This document shows, piece by piece, positions 1 through 8,232 of a stretch of 64,000 nt of DNA. A model generated the notes under the pieces. The model saw nothing but the letters and a program-made list of their open reading frames with translations. It did not search any database and had not been told where the DNA came from. The stretch comes from JBGTGT01 sp051439375 (lineage in GTDB: Bacteria > Cyanobacteriota > Cyanobacteriia > Cyanobacteriales > Microcystaceae): assembly GCA_051439375.1 (NCBI GenBank), contig JBFRWB010000192.1, positions 26,054-90,053 on the forward strand. The letters are read 5' to 3'. The number at the start of each line of letters is the position of its first letter. Position 1 is the first letter of the stretch. The position numbers and the translations under genes are program-made.

Positions 1-1185
1 CCTCAACTAATGGAACGAATGAAGGCGCAAGCAGAACGATGGGGAACAGAATGTTATACCGAAGATGTGGTTTCCGTAGATTTAAGTCAGCGTCCCTTTA
101 CGATACGTTCTACAGACAGGGAAGTTCAAGCCAACAGTATTATCATTGCGACGGGTGCAACCGCTAAACGGTTAAATTTGCCCAGTGAAAGCCAATTTTG
201 GAGTAGTGGGATTTCCGCCTGTGCGATCTGTGATGGTGCAAGTCCTATCTTTAAGGGGAATGAGTTAGCTGTAATTGGAGGGGGCGACTCTGCTGCCGAG
301 GAAGCGGTTTATTTAACCAAATATGGCTCTCATGTTCATCTTTTGGTACGTCGTGATGTACTGCGTGCCAGTAAAGCGATGCAAGATCGGGTTTTAAATA
401 ACGAGAAAATTACTGTACATTGGAATACAGAAGCGATCGATGTATTTGGGACTGGGAATAAATTAGAAGGGTTAAAGATTAAAAATAATCAAACCCAAGG
501 GGTAACAGACTTACCCGTAGAAGGTCTTTTCTATGCGATTGGTCATGTCCCTAATACAACCCTTTTTCAAGGGCAATTAGACCTTGATGATGTAGGGTAC
601 ATTAAAGTTAAAGCAGGAAGTGTAAACACCAGTGTAGAAGGCGTTTATGCAGCAGGAGATGTACAGGATCACGAATATCGTCAAGCGATCACGGCTTCAG
701 GAACGGGATGTATGGCTGCTTTATTAGCAGAAAGATGGCTCTCTGAGCATAATTTAATTCAAGAGTATCATCAAAGCGAAGAACAAGAAGTGCCATCTAC
801 TGACAGTTACACCTCAGAAAGTGTCGCAGATACAGAAGAAACCTTTGACATTAATAACACCCGTTATGTGGGAGGTTATGCGTTACGCAAACTCTTCCAT
901 GAAAGTGATCGCTTAATTATGGTCAAATATGTTTCTCCCACTTGTGGCCCCTGTCGTACCCTAAAGCCCATTTTAAGTAAAGTGGTAGATGAATACGACG
1001 GAAAAATCCATTTCGTCGAAATTGACATCGAAGCTGACCCAGAAATTGCGCAAAATGCAGGGGTAACAGGAACACCAACGGTACAATTTTTCAAAGACAA
1101 AGACCTAGTAGAACAAATGCGAGGGGTTAAACAGAAAAGTGAATTTCGCAAGGTCATTGATCAGTATTTACCAGTGACTGTATAA
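1..1185 (+). CDS. NADPH-dependent thioredoxin reductase with fused thioredoxin domain (NTRC type), 5' end missing
   Basis: Catalyses NADPH-driven disulfide reduction in the cytoplasm; NTRC fuses thioredoxin reductase and thioredoxin and reduces 2-Cys peroxiredoxin and other redox-controlled enzymes. Counting from the ATG at 10, the redox motif CAIC is at residues 71-74, the nucleotide-binding GGGDSAAEEA at 90-99, and the C-terminal thioredoxin motif CGPC at 312-315. The frame stays open to base 1 (P-Q-L before the first Met) and the N-terminal FAD-binding GxGxxG is absent, so the true start lies outside the window and the ATG at 10 is internal. The reductase and thioredoxin parts are joined by an acidic, serine-rich linker (about 255-285). 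The domain order and the CAIC/CGPC pair make the NTRC assignment firm. Confidence 0.95.
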   Translation, partial: PQLMERMKAQAERWGTECYTEDVVSVDLSQRPFTIRSTDREVQANSIIIATGATAKRLNLPSESQFWSSGISACAICDGASPIFKGNELAVIGGGDSAAEEAVYLTKYGSHVHLLVRRDVLRASKAMQDRVLNNEKITVHWNTEAIDVFGTGNKLEGLKIKNNQTQGVTDLPVEGLFYAIGHVPNTTLFQGQLDLDDVGYIKVKAGSVNTSVEGVYAAGDVQDHEYRQAITASGTGCMAALLAERWLSEHNLIQEYHQSEEQEVPSTDSYTSESVADTEETFDINNTRYVGGYALRKLFHESDRLIMVKYVSPTCGPCRTLKPILSKVVDEYDGKIHFVEIDIEADPEIAQNAGVTGTPTVQFFKDKDLVEQMRGVKQKSEFRKVIDQYLPVTV

Positions 1186-1199
1186 GTTTAGTTGGTGTG

Positions 1200-1313
1200 A
1201 GGTTTTAGGTTCTAGGTTCTAGGTTTTAGGTTTTAGGTTCTAGAGATTTCAACCTCATACCTCACATTTGATCTTTCTCATACCTCACACCTCATCTTCA
1301 TACCTCATACCCT
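1200..1313. repeat. Heptamer tandem repeat (AGGTTYT units) and CTCATAC-rich tract
   Basis: The intergenic region after the thioredoxin reductase holds about six units of a 7-nt repeat (AGGTTTT / AGGTTCT) at 1200-1243. It is followed at 1250-1312 by degenerate CCTCATA/CCTCACA units running up to the pyrD start codon. This matches the short tandemly repeated repetitive sequences known from cyanobacteria. No clear promoter is visible inside it. Confidence 0.75.
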
Positions 1314-2456
1314 ATGAACTTGTTTACAACTGCTAAACCCCTATATTCTCTCTTTTTGGCTGCGACAAAAAGCAATCCTGAGAAGGCTCATAACCAAATT
1401 TTAGCCACTCTTAGCCAAGTCGATCGCAACCGTCAAACAGCTTGGGGAAAATGGTTACTTTCCCAAAGCGAACAAAGCTTTAAAGTGCCAGATGAGCGAT
1501 TAAAACAAAACTTGTGGGGCTTAAACTGGGTAAACCCCCTTGGACTTGCCCCCGGATGCGATAAAGATGGTATTGCAGCCGGAATTTGGCAACATTTCGG
1601 CTTTGGCTTTGCGGAATTAGGCGCAGTTACCCAACATCCCCAAATAGGAAACCCCCAACCCCGTCTCTTTCGTCTTTCCCAAGATAAGGCCGCATTAAAC
1701 CGTTTGGGTGCGAATAATTTAGGTGCAGTTACCATGGCGCAAACCTTAGAAAAAGCATGGAATCAGCATCCTAGACAAATTCCCATAGGAATAAACCTAT
1801 GTAAATCTAAGATTACTCCCCTAGAAGACGCTGCAAAAGACTATTTGTTTAGTTTTAATACCTTAAAACCCTACGCTGATTATTTTGTTGTCAACGTAAG
1901 TTCTCCTAATACTCCCGGACTGCGATCGCTACAAGACGGAAACCAATTAAAAGGGATTTTAGAAGCATTACAGGCAGAAAATAAGCATAAATATCCCTTA
2001 TTTGTCAAAATTGCCCCTGATTTAACGAATGAAGCTATTGATACTATCCTTGAGTTGGTTCAAGCTTATCAATTTTCTGGCGTTATTGCGACTAATACTA
2101 CAATTCAACGAACAGGATTACACACTGAAGTTTTACCTGCGACGGGTCAACCCATTACAGAAGAAGCAGGGGGAATTAGTGGAAAACCTTTAAGTCAACG
2201 TTCAACGGAAGTTATTCGATATATTTATAGACAAACCCAAGGAAAATTACCGATTATTGGTGTCGGTGGCATTTTTACCCCAGAAGATGCTTGGGAAAAA
2301 ATAACGGCCGGTGCAAGTTTATTGCAAGTTTATACAGGTTGGGTGTATGAAGGCCCTTGGATGGTTAAGGCGATTTTAGACGGTATTTTACTAAGATTAG
2401 AGGAAAAAGGGTTCTCTCATGTTTCTGAAGCAGTTGGAACGTTTACTGACACTTAG
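1314..2456 (+). CDS. pyrD: Quinone-dependent dihydroorotate dehydrogenase (class 2)
   Basis: Oxidises dihydroorotate to orotate, the fourth step of de novo UMP synthesis, passing electrons from FMN to membrane quinone. The 380-residue length and the N-terminal helical extension (about 1-45) before the barrel are typical of the membrane-associated class 2 enzyme. Visible landmarks are NPLGLAPGCDKDG, the substrate-loop segment VNVSSPNTPGLR, FVKIAPDL, the FMN-phosphate-binding GGISGKPLS and IIGVGGI. The ATG at 1314 directly follows the repeat tract, with no strong ribosome binding site. It is not obviously in an operon with the next gene (82-bp gap). Confidence 0.95.
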   Translation: MNLFTTAKPLYSLFLAATKSNPEKAHNQILATLSQVDRNRQTAWGKWLLSQSEQSFKVPDERLKQNLWGLNWVNPLGLAPGCDKDGIAAGIWQHFGFGFAELGAVTQHPQIGNPQPRLFRLSQDKAALNRLGANNLGAVTMAQTLEKAWNQHPRQIPIGINLCKSKITPLEDAAKDYLFSFNTLKPYADYFVVNVSSPNTPGLRSLQDGNQLKGILEALQAENKHKYPLFVKIAPDLTNEAIDTILELVQAYQFSGVIATNTTIQRTGLHTEVLPATGQPITEEAGGISGKPLSQRSTEVIRYIYRQTQGKLPIIGVGGIFTPEDAWEKITAGASLLQVYTGWVYEGPWMVKAILDGILLRLEEKGFSHVSEAVGTFTDT

Positions 2457-2538
2457 TGTTTAAATTTACAAAGCTTGCTTGAAAAATTTATGATTTATCA
2501 TTTACAGTTAATCATTCAGACATTTACTCATAACTAAA

Positions 2539-4206
2539 ATGACAATTGCAACTACCAAAAAATCTAAATCTTCTACCAAAAAACGTAACCTGCGTTCGTT
2601 GTATGAAAGATTGATGGCACTTTTAATCTTATTTAACTATATCATTGTTATTTTTGATTTGACCTACATTCCCCTACGAGATTTTTGGTTACAAGGAAAA
2701 GTCCAAATGGTATTTGTCAAATTTAATAAACCTGTTGACTTTCTCTTTTTTACAGTTGATAATTTGGAACTTAAATTTCCTCCTAAAAAACCATTGCAAG
2801 TTTTACCGACTTCATTTAGACAATGGATTACAAATACTTATGACCCAATTAAAGGAATTGTTCCCTATCGCAGTACAGAAGGATATTTACAGTTAGTCGA
2901 AGAATTCCAACAAGAAGTTAACGAAATCGAACAACGAATTTCTGAAGATTATACAGATGTTTTTCCCGATTCTGGACAAGTCAACAATAATCAAACAGCA
3001 AATAATACAACCGACAAAATTGATAAAATACTCTCCCAATTACGGGCAGAAAGTATTGATATGGTTAATACAAATCCTTTCCAAGTTGCTAATAAAACAG
3101 GAACATTAGAGAGAATTAAAAATAAAATGACCGAGCATATTTTTGATGGTAACAATGAAGTATATTCTTCCAAAGAAGCCTTTAGAACTTTTTGGAGTAA
3201 AGACTATCTTTTTCGTCAAGGATTTAAGAGTTATTACGAAGAAATTGATTTCTTTAATGAAAGTATTGAGCCTTTAATTGCGACAAATTACTTTAGACCA
3301 ATTGGAGAAAATGGAGAACCTGTTGACAATTTTGGGGCGTTTGACTTTCCTTTTGGCTTTCTATTTTTTATCGAATTTTTAGGAAGAACATGGTTTATTA
3401 GCCGTCGTCATGCAGGACTTAGCTGGTTTGATGCTACCCTATGGCGTTGGTACGATATTTTCTTATTTATTCCTATCTTTCGTTGGTTGCGAATCATTCC
3501 TTTAACAATTCGCTTGAATCAAGCTAAATTAATTAACTTAAAATCAATTCAAAGACAAGCGAGTCAGGGATTTGTTGCCAGTATCGCAGGAGATATTACG
3601 GAAGTTGTCATTTTAAGAGTAATTAATCAGTTTCAAGGTGCAATAAATGATGGAATGATACAGAATGTTTTTGAACAAAGAGGCGCAACCCCCTATATTG
3701 ATCTCAACGACACGGATGAAATCACAGAGATAATTAAACTGGTTGTTCATATTACCGTACATAAAGTTTTACCTGAAATTCAACCCGAAGCAGAAGCATT
3801 TTTAAAATATAATCTTGATAAATCAATCCAACAAACCCCCGCTTATCAAGGAATACAAAGAATACCGGGGTTTAAATCTCTAGAAACCCAACTGACTGAA
3901 CAAATCGCAACCCAACTGTACACCACTTTATGTACTGTCTTGGTGGACATTACTGCACAAGATCCTGTTTTTGATGAATTAGCTGCTAAGTTAGCGGAAA
4001 GCTTTACCCATGCAATGGGAACGGGTTTAAAAGCAGAACATAGCATGGATCGTTTGGAAGTTTTACTCAAAGATTTACTAGAGGAGATTAAAGTTAACTA
4101 TGTTCAGAAATTATCAGAAGAAGATGTAGAAGAAATTTTGGAACAAACTCGACAATTACGACAAAATAAAGGAAATGTGGTCACATTAACGCCAACTAAA
4201 TATTAA
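2539..4206 (+). CDS. Conserved-type membrane protein of unknown function, 555 aa
   Basis: I do not recognise a named family. The protein opens with a Lys/Ser-rich stretch, then a hydrophobic segment at about 27-48 (LMALLILFNYIIVIFDL). A largely soluble, acidic region of about 200 residues follows. Two more hydrophobic segments lie at about 272-290 (FDFPFGFLFFIEFLG) and 308-325 (YDIFLFIPIFRWLRIIPL), and a C-terminal half of about 200 residues looks mostly helical and acidic and ends in KY. This layout resembles a membrane protein with two cytoplasmic lobes. Base composition matches the neighbours. The ATG at 2539 is the first in frame. It could be an ion-channel-like or scaffold protein, but nothing in the sequence settles this. 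Confidence 0.75.
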   Translation: MTIATTKKSKSSTKKRNLRSLYERLMALLILFNYIIVIFDLTYIPLRDFWLQGKVQMVFVKFNKPVDFLFFTVDNLELKFPPKKPLQVLPTSFRQWITNTYDPIKGIVPYRSTEGYLQLVEEFQQEVNEIEQRISEDYTDVFPDSGQVNNNQTANNTTDKIDKILSQLRAESIDMVNTNPFQVANKTGTLERIKNKMTEHIFDGNNEVYSSKEAFRTFWSKDYLFRQGFKSYYEEIDFFNESIEPLIATNYFRPIGENGEPVDNFGAFDFPFGFLFFIEFLGRTWFISRRHAGLSWFDATLWRWYDIFLFIPIFRWLRIIPLTIRLNQAKLINLKSIQRQASQGFVASIAGDITEVVILRVINQFQGAINDGMIQNVFEQRGATPYIDLNDTDEITEIIKLVVHITVHKVLPEIQPEAEAFLKYNLDKSIQQTPAYQGIQRIPGFKSLETQLTEQIATQLYTTLCTVLVDITAQDPVFDELAAKLAESFTHAMGTGLKAEHSMDRLEVLLKDLLEEIKVNYVQKLSEEDVEEILEQTRQLRQNKGNVVTLTPTKY

Positions 4207-4672
4207 TGCTTCTATAGCAGTTATAGTGAATTCAAATAAGAATGAGACACCTCACATCCATCTTATCTTTAAGTGTAGTGAGCGAGACGCTCACACTCCT
4301 TTGTCTCAAACTTATTTGAAACGACTATAACAGTTGGCAATTGTTGATAGAATAAGGACTTTGCAGGTTTCAAGCTTGTCAAACATCAACCCTTTCTTTG
4401 CTACCCACATTCTGCGAAGCGGTGCAAGCACCTCTGAATGTTTGGCTTAAATCATGGCTCAAAATCGCTGAAACTCTTACTCTGTATAGCTTGGAAGGTC
4501 TTTTGATTGGCTGACAGGTGCTTGCAAAACCTCACACCCCTTACCCTATCTGGCTTCTGGACGCTGAAAATTCTTGATTTGAGCCAACTTTTTCTGTATT
4601 ATTACGGTTGCAAAGGAGGTACGTGCAAAATAGACTAGGATAGTAGGCTAGATAAGGCTTTCAGCCGTCGCC
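4207..4672. other. Gene-free region between the 555-aa gene and the CRISPR array (possible leader)
   Basis: No coding region is supported in these 466 bases. The first third carries a palindromic MITE-like element, listed separately. The rest contains a perfect palindrome, GGTGCAAGCACC, at 4421-4432. Part of it (TGCAAGCACC, 4423-4432) is matched in inverted form by GGTGCTTGCA at 4517-4526. There is an isolated AAGGAGG at 4615-4621 with no gene behind it. The first CRISPR repeat begins at 4673, so about 340 bases here could be the array leader. That is an inference from the lack of room on the other side. Confidence 0.45.
4221..4330. mobile_element. Palindromic MITE-like element, about 110 bp
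   Basis: The left arm at 4221-4249 (TTATAGTGAATTCAAATAAG...) and the right arm at 4302-4330 (...CTTATTTGAAACGACTATAA) are imperfect inverted repeats about 29 bp long. A second perfect stem, GTGAGCG / CGCTCAC with loop AGA, sits in the centre at 4278-4294. The element carries no ORF. Ends beginning with TATA resemble IS630/Tc1-type derived MITEs, but I see only one copy in this window, so mobility is inferred from structure alone. Confidence 0.55.
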
Positions 4673-5208
4673 CTGATTCAACCTTAGATGCCGTTAGGCG
4701 TTGATCACTTAAAGAAGTCGTTGAAAAGCTCGAATACATGGGTACTGATTCAACCTTAGATGCCGTTAGGCGTTGATCACCTGAATTAGCGGCAGAAGAA
4801 GAGTTATTAGCAGGTCTGATTCAACCTTAGATGCCGTTAGGCGTTGATCACTAAACTTTGTGAGGTTTGTTAGGAGGGAGTTTGTTCTGATTCAACCTTA
4901 GATGCCGTTAGGCGTTGATCACAAAAGGGTCTAGAATTTTAAATCAAATTTTTTGGGCTGATTCAACCTTAGATGCCGTTAGGCGTTGATCACAAGAAAG
5001 CAGGGTTGAGAATTTTCATGATCAGCTTACTGATTCAACCTTAGATGCCGTTAGGCGTTGATCACTCGTTTCCTAGGAGTTTTGCTATTGTGCCTATATC
5101 ACTGATTCAACCTTAGATGCCGTTAGGCGTTGATCACAGTGGCTAAACAACCCCGAAACGCACGAAGAGGCACTGATTCAACCTTAGATGCCGTTAGGCG
5201 TTGATCAC
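4673..5208. CRISPR. CRISPR array: 8 identical 36-nt repeats, 7 spacers of 35-36 nt, no cas genes nearby
   Basis: Repeats lie at 4673-4708, 4745-4780, 4816-4851, 4887-4922, 4958-4993, 5030-5065, 5102-5137 and 5173-5208. Each begins CTGATTCAACC, contains the small hairpin GCC-GTTA-GGC and ends GCGTTGATCAC; all eight copies are identical. Spacers are 36, 35, 35, 35, 36, 36 and 35 nt and do not resemble each other. No cas gene lies in the window, so the array is an orphan here and depends on Cas proteins encoded elsewhere, if it is active. Orientation cannot be read from repeat decay. The long gene-free tract on the left suggests the leader is there, with transcription rightward. The repeat lacks the GAAAC end usual in many cyanobacterial type I and III arrays, so I leave the subtype open. 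Confidence 0.97.
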
Positions 5209-5232
5209 AGACTCCTATAGAAATTTCTATAC

Positions 5233-5261
5233 AAAAAAGGGTAACTCACCGAAAGTTACCC
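5233..5261 (-). terminator. Intrinsic terminator of fbaA
   Basis: On the minus strand an 8-bp perfect stem GGGTAACT / AGTTACCC (5254-5261 with 5239-5246), loop TTCGGTG, is followed directly by six T residues (5238-5233). It lies 42 bases after the fbaA stop codon and 25 bases from the last CRISPR repeat. Confidence 0.9.
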
Positions 5262-5302
5262 TAATACTTATACAGTTAATTTAATTGTGCTTAGTTAAAT
5301 CG

Positions 5303-6382
5303 TTACACAGCAACAGCTTTTCTAACAGAAGCAGCTAATTCACCACTAGCATACTTAGCAGCATAATCATCAAGAGTCATTTGCTTGATTTTACTAGCGT
5401 TTCCAGCAGTTCCAAACTGTTGATAACGATCTAAACAAACCTGCTTCATGTACTTCATAGAAGGTTTCATGAAATGACGAGGATCAAAGTTAGAAGGATC
5501 TTTCGCACCTGCTTCACGAATCGCAGCAGTGATAGCTAAACGGTTGTCGGTGTCGATATTAACCTTACGAACCCCACTCTTGATACCTTTTTGAATTTCT
5601 TCAACAGGTACACCATAGGTTTCAGGAATCTGACCACCGTATTCGTTGATCATATCAATCCATTCTTGGGGAACAGAAGAAGATCCGTGCATTACTAGGT
5701 GGGTATTGGGTAATTTGGCGTGAATTTCTTCAATACGACTAATAGCTAGAACTTCACCCGTCGGTTTTTTAGTAAACTTATAAGCACCATGGCTGGTTCC
5801 AATGGCAACCGCTAAGGCATCTACTTGAGTCCGTTCAACGAATTCTACTGCCTCATCGGGATCGGTGAGTAATTGCTCTTTGGATAAGGTTCCTTCAAAA
5901 CCGTGGCCGTCTTCTTTGTCACCTTTTCCAGTTTCAAGAGAGCCTAAACAGCCTAATTCACCTTCAACACTAGCACCAACCGCGTGAGCAACTTTAACCA
6001 CTTCTGCGGTAACGTTAACGTTGTACTCAAAGCTAGCAGGGGATTTAGCATCTTCTTCTAGAGAACCATCCATCATAACGCTGGTAAAACCATTGCGGAT
6101 AGCTGAGTAACAGGTAGCGGGACTGTTACCATGGTCTTGGTGCATAGCAACAGGAATATGGGGATAGGTTTCAACCGCACCTAAAATAAGGTGACGGAGG
6201 AAGTTTTCACCAGCATATTTCCGCGCACCACGAGATGCTTGTAAAATAACGGGACTATCAGCTTCATTCGCAGCATCCATAATAGCGAGGATCTGCTCTA
6301 AATTATTAACGTTAAAAGCGGGAATACCGTAGTTGTTTTCAGCCGCGTGATCTAGCAACAGCCGCATGGGTACGAGCGCCAT
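5303..6382 (-). CDS. fbaA: Class II fructose-bisphosphate aldolase (Calvin-cycle subtype)
   Basis: Zinc-dependent aldolase that joins or splits fructose-1,6-bisphosphate and, in the Calvin cycle, sedoheptulose-1,7-bisphosphate. The 359 residues match the family length. Landmarks are NNYGIPAFNVNN near residue 16, the metal-binding PVAMHQDHG near 77-85, LVMHGSSSVP near 230-240 and VRKVNIDTDNR near 272-282. The start is supported by AGGAGG about 8 bases upstream of the ATG at 6382. A clean intrinsic terminator follows. A candidate sigma-70-type promoter lies about 115 bases upstream. The gene appears monocistronic. Confidence 0.97.
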   Translation of the reverse strand: MALVPMRLLLDHAAENNYGIPAFNVNNLEQILAIMDAANEADSPVILQASRGARKYAGENFLRHLILGAVETYPHIPVAMHQDHGNSPATCYSAIRNGFTSVMMDGSLEEDAKSPASFEYNVNVTAEVVKVAHAVGASVEGELGCLGSLETGKGDKEDGHGFEGTLSKEQLLTDPDEAVEFVERTQVDALAVAIGTSHGAYKFTKKPTGEVLAISRIEEIHAKLPNTHLVMHGSSSVPQEWIDMINEYGGQIPETYGVPVEEIQKGIKSGVRKVNIDTDNRLAITAAIREAGAKDPSNFDPRHFMKPSMKYMKQVCLDRYQQFGTAGNASKIKQMTLDDYAAKYASGELAASVRKAVAV

Positions 6383-6502
6383 AAAAGGTCCTCCTAATCT
6401 ATTTCTATATTTTTGTGCCTGAGTCTTTAAAAAAATTAACTCGACTTACCTGTTAATCTTAAGATAGTTTTTAACATTTGACTAAAGGATTTTTTTATCT
6501 TT

Positions 6503-6530
6503 ACCATACATAAACAGATATTTTTGTCAA
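6503..6530 (-). promoter_or_regulatory. Candidate promoter of fbaA
   Basis: On the minus strand, TTGACA (6530-6525) and TATGGT (6508-6503) are separated by 16 bases. This would start transcription near 6496 and give a leader of about 115 bases ahead of the aldolase start codon. Confidence 0.4.
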
Positions 6531-6681
6531 CTAAATTAATTGAGCGAAAATTTGACAGCGTTATCGATCCTGACGTTACTAACTCTTTCCTTGCTATCAG
6601 CCTTAAAACGATTGATATACCAAGATTTTTCTTCATCTCTTTGCTATAGTTACATTAGCTTTTAAATAATCTTTATGTGTA

Positions 6682-7194
6682 ATGAATGATCATCAAAAAC
6701 AACAATTTTATGCCTATTACGAAACAGGACAAGCAGCCTTAGAAAGTGGACAATATCGTGTAAGCGTGGAAAATTTAGAAAAGGCCATAGAAGTAGCCTC
6801 TATTAACACAAAGTTAGGAGCAGAAGCCTGTATTGCTTTAATTACTGCTTATCAAGCGGTAGGAGATACTAAAAGTGCGATCGCTTTGTGTCGTCAACTA
6901 GCGACGCATCCCTATCCGTCTTTTAGCGAAAAAGGCAAGTATTTACTTTATATCCTAGAAGCACCTCGTTTACAACGGCCAGCCGAATGGATGACCCAAA
7001 TTCCTAATCTTGCGAACGAAACAGGGAAACCTAAATATGTATCCCAAAAACCCCCTAAATCTTCTTCTCCCCCGTCTGGATACAAAATAGACTCGGTGGA
7101 TCTTTCCCAAGTCAATACCAAGGATAATGGGTTTATTTGGATAGCGTTAGCCATTATTTTATTAATGCTTGGGGGAACACTTTGGTTCAGTTAA
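6682..7194 (+). CDS. TPR-like protein with C-terminal membrane anchor, 170 aa
   Basis: Residues 8-85 form helical pairs with tetratricopeptide-like spacing (YYETGQAALESGQYRVSVENLEKAIEVA, split here over one repeat, then ALITAYQAVGDTKSAIALCRQL). A Pro/Ser-rich linker lies at about 110-135. Residues 149-168 (IWIALAIILLMLGGTLWF) form a single membrane segment at the extreme C-terminus, so the TPR domain should face the cytoplasm as a tail-anchored protein. Conserved small TPR proteins of this kind occur in cyanobacteria; no precise function can be read. It is transcribed divergently from fbaA. Confidence 0.8.
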   Translation: MNDHQKQQFYAYYETGQAALESGQYRVSVENLEKAIEVASINTKLGAEACIALITAYQAVGDTKSAIALCRQLATHPYPSFSEKGKYLLYILEAPRLQRPAEWMTQIPNLANETGKPKYVSQKPPKSSSPPSGYKIDSVDLSQVNTKDNGFIWIALAIILLMLGGTLWFS

Positions 7195-7212
7195 TGTAAA
7201 GTCTGAGGTTAT

Positions 7213-7345
7213 AAGTATCTAAAACCCGAAACCTGAAACTCGACACCCGAAACCCGAAACCCGAAACCTGACACCCGAAACCCGAAACCCGAAACCCGAA
7301 ATCCGAAACCTAAAACCCGAAACCTGACACCCGACACCTAGAACC
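7213..7345. repeat. Heptamer tandem repeat array (CCCGAAA / CCTGACA units)
   Basis: Some 17 or more units of a 7-nt repeat, (C)CCGAAA with variants CCTGAAA, CCCGACA and CCTGACA, lie between the TPR gene and the minus-strand gene ending at 7349. It is the same repeat as at 47278-47465 in the opposite orientation. Confidence 0.9.
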
Positions 7346-7348
7346 TAA

Positions 7349-7825
7349 TTAATGAAAAATCTCTAAATGTAAAACATAATGACCTAAACAGAGTGAACCT
7401 GTCCATAACTCGTATTCTACTCGCAAAAATTGAGGTAATTCGTCCCATTCTAGGGTTAAGCTTCGGGTGTAATTGCGAAGACGGAAAGATTGGATTTTTA
7501 AATCAGGATTAGTTTCATTAAACCAATAGCGACTGATTCCATAGACACCTTGTTCCCAAAAATGACGGTAAGCAAAGCTTTTACGACCTTGCATCGTCAT
7601 AACTACCCGATAAGGCGAAATTTCTAACCAAAGCAGTTGCTTTTCTGTTGAGTCAGGGGAAGCAACTTCTGAGCAAGATAGAGGAATATCGCATTGACTG
7701 AGTAGCAAATGAAAGCGATCTCTGTCCTTTTGATAAAGGGTAGCAGCCGTTTCTAAACTAGATAGAACGGGAAGGTCTGTCGAAAGTAAGGATAAGCAAA
7801 CTGGACGACGATGATAGGTCAGCAT
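7349..7825 (-). CDS. Unrecognised protein, 158 aa
   Basis: I do not recognise the family. The sequence has an N-terminal part containing LSLLSTDLPVLSSLETAATLYQ, a middle beta-like segment (WLEISPYRVVMTMQGRKSF) and a C-terminal segment rich in aromatic and charged residues (SLTLEWDELPQFLRVEYEL). There is no signal peptide or membrane segment, so it should be cytoplasmic. The alternating hydrophobic pattern in the second half suggests a small beta-barrel, and a phycobiliprotein-lyase-like fold is possible but not shown. The gene stands alone, between the heptamer array and the tRNA-Asn promoter. GAGGAG lies upstream of the ATG at 7825. Confidence 0.7.
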   Translation of the reverse strand: MLTYHRRPVCLSLLSTDLPVLSSLETAATLYQKDRDRFHLLLSQCDIPLSCSEVASPDSTEKQLLWLEISPYRVVMTMQGRKSFAYRHFWEQGVYGISRYWFNETNPDLKIQSFRLRNYTRSLTLEWDELPQFLRVEYELWTGSLCLGHYVLHLEIFH

Positions 7826-7926
7826 AGAGGAGTAAGAATGATGGATTCTACTTCTACCATAAACCCCACCAGCTTTCCTTGACGGATCTCAGTGTTGCGA
7901 TTTGTTAAGAAATTTGGGGTTAATGC

Positions 7927-7956
7927 TTGCCAACTGATAAAGTCTATGGCTATAAT
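7927..7956 (+). promoter_or_regulatory. Candidate promoter of tRNA-Asn
   Basis: TTGCCA (7927-7932) and a perfect TATAAT (7951-7956) are separated by 18 bases. Predicted transcription start is near 7963, about 13 bases before the mature tRNA 5' end. Confidence 0.6.
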
Positions 7957-7975
7957 GATTAACTGTTGTCAGCAA

Positions 7976-8047
7976 TCCTCAGTAGCTCAGTGGTAGAGCG
8001 GTCGGCTGTTAACCGATTGGTCGTAAGTTCGAATCTTACCTGGGGAG
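7976..8047 (+). tRNA. tRNA-Asn (anticodon GTT)
   Basis: The 72-nt cloverleaf is complete. The acceptor stem TCCTCAG pairs with CTGGGGA (8040-8046), followed by discriminator G. The D arm is GCTC...GAGC. The anticodon loop CTGTTAA carries GTT at 8008-8010, and the T arm is GTAAG-TTCGAAT-CTTAC. CCA is not encoded. Confidence 0.97.
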
Positions 8048-8173
8048 TTTTAAAGAAGTCAGAAGTATTAAGTCGGAAGTTAGAAGTTATTTTTGATGAC
8101 TCTAATAGCCAGACATCAGCAATCATTGCCATTGTGCTGGACTCTAACTCTTATCAGATAAGACTTTCAGAGA

Positions 8174-8220
8174 TTTATCTAAGAAAATCTGATAAAGTTT
8201 CTCAGAAAATCTTAGATAAA
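8174..8220. repeat. Inverted repeat near the scpA 3' end
   Basis: TTTATCTAAGA (8174-8184) and TCTTAGATAAA (8210-8220) form an 11-bp perfect inverted repeat with a 25-base loop. It lies just beyond the scpA stop codon on the minus strand and could be a weak terminator or 3' RNA structure; no T run follows. Confidence 0.35.
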
Positions 8221-8232
8221 GTTTCTACAATG

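Noticed and set aside
4615..4654. AAGGAGG followed by GTG as a small gene near the CRISPR array
   Set aside because: The frame stops after six codons.
6436..6636. 66-codon minus-strand ORF upstream of fbaA
   Set aside because: It covers the fbaA promoter region, has no domain and atypical composition.
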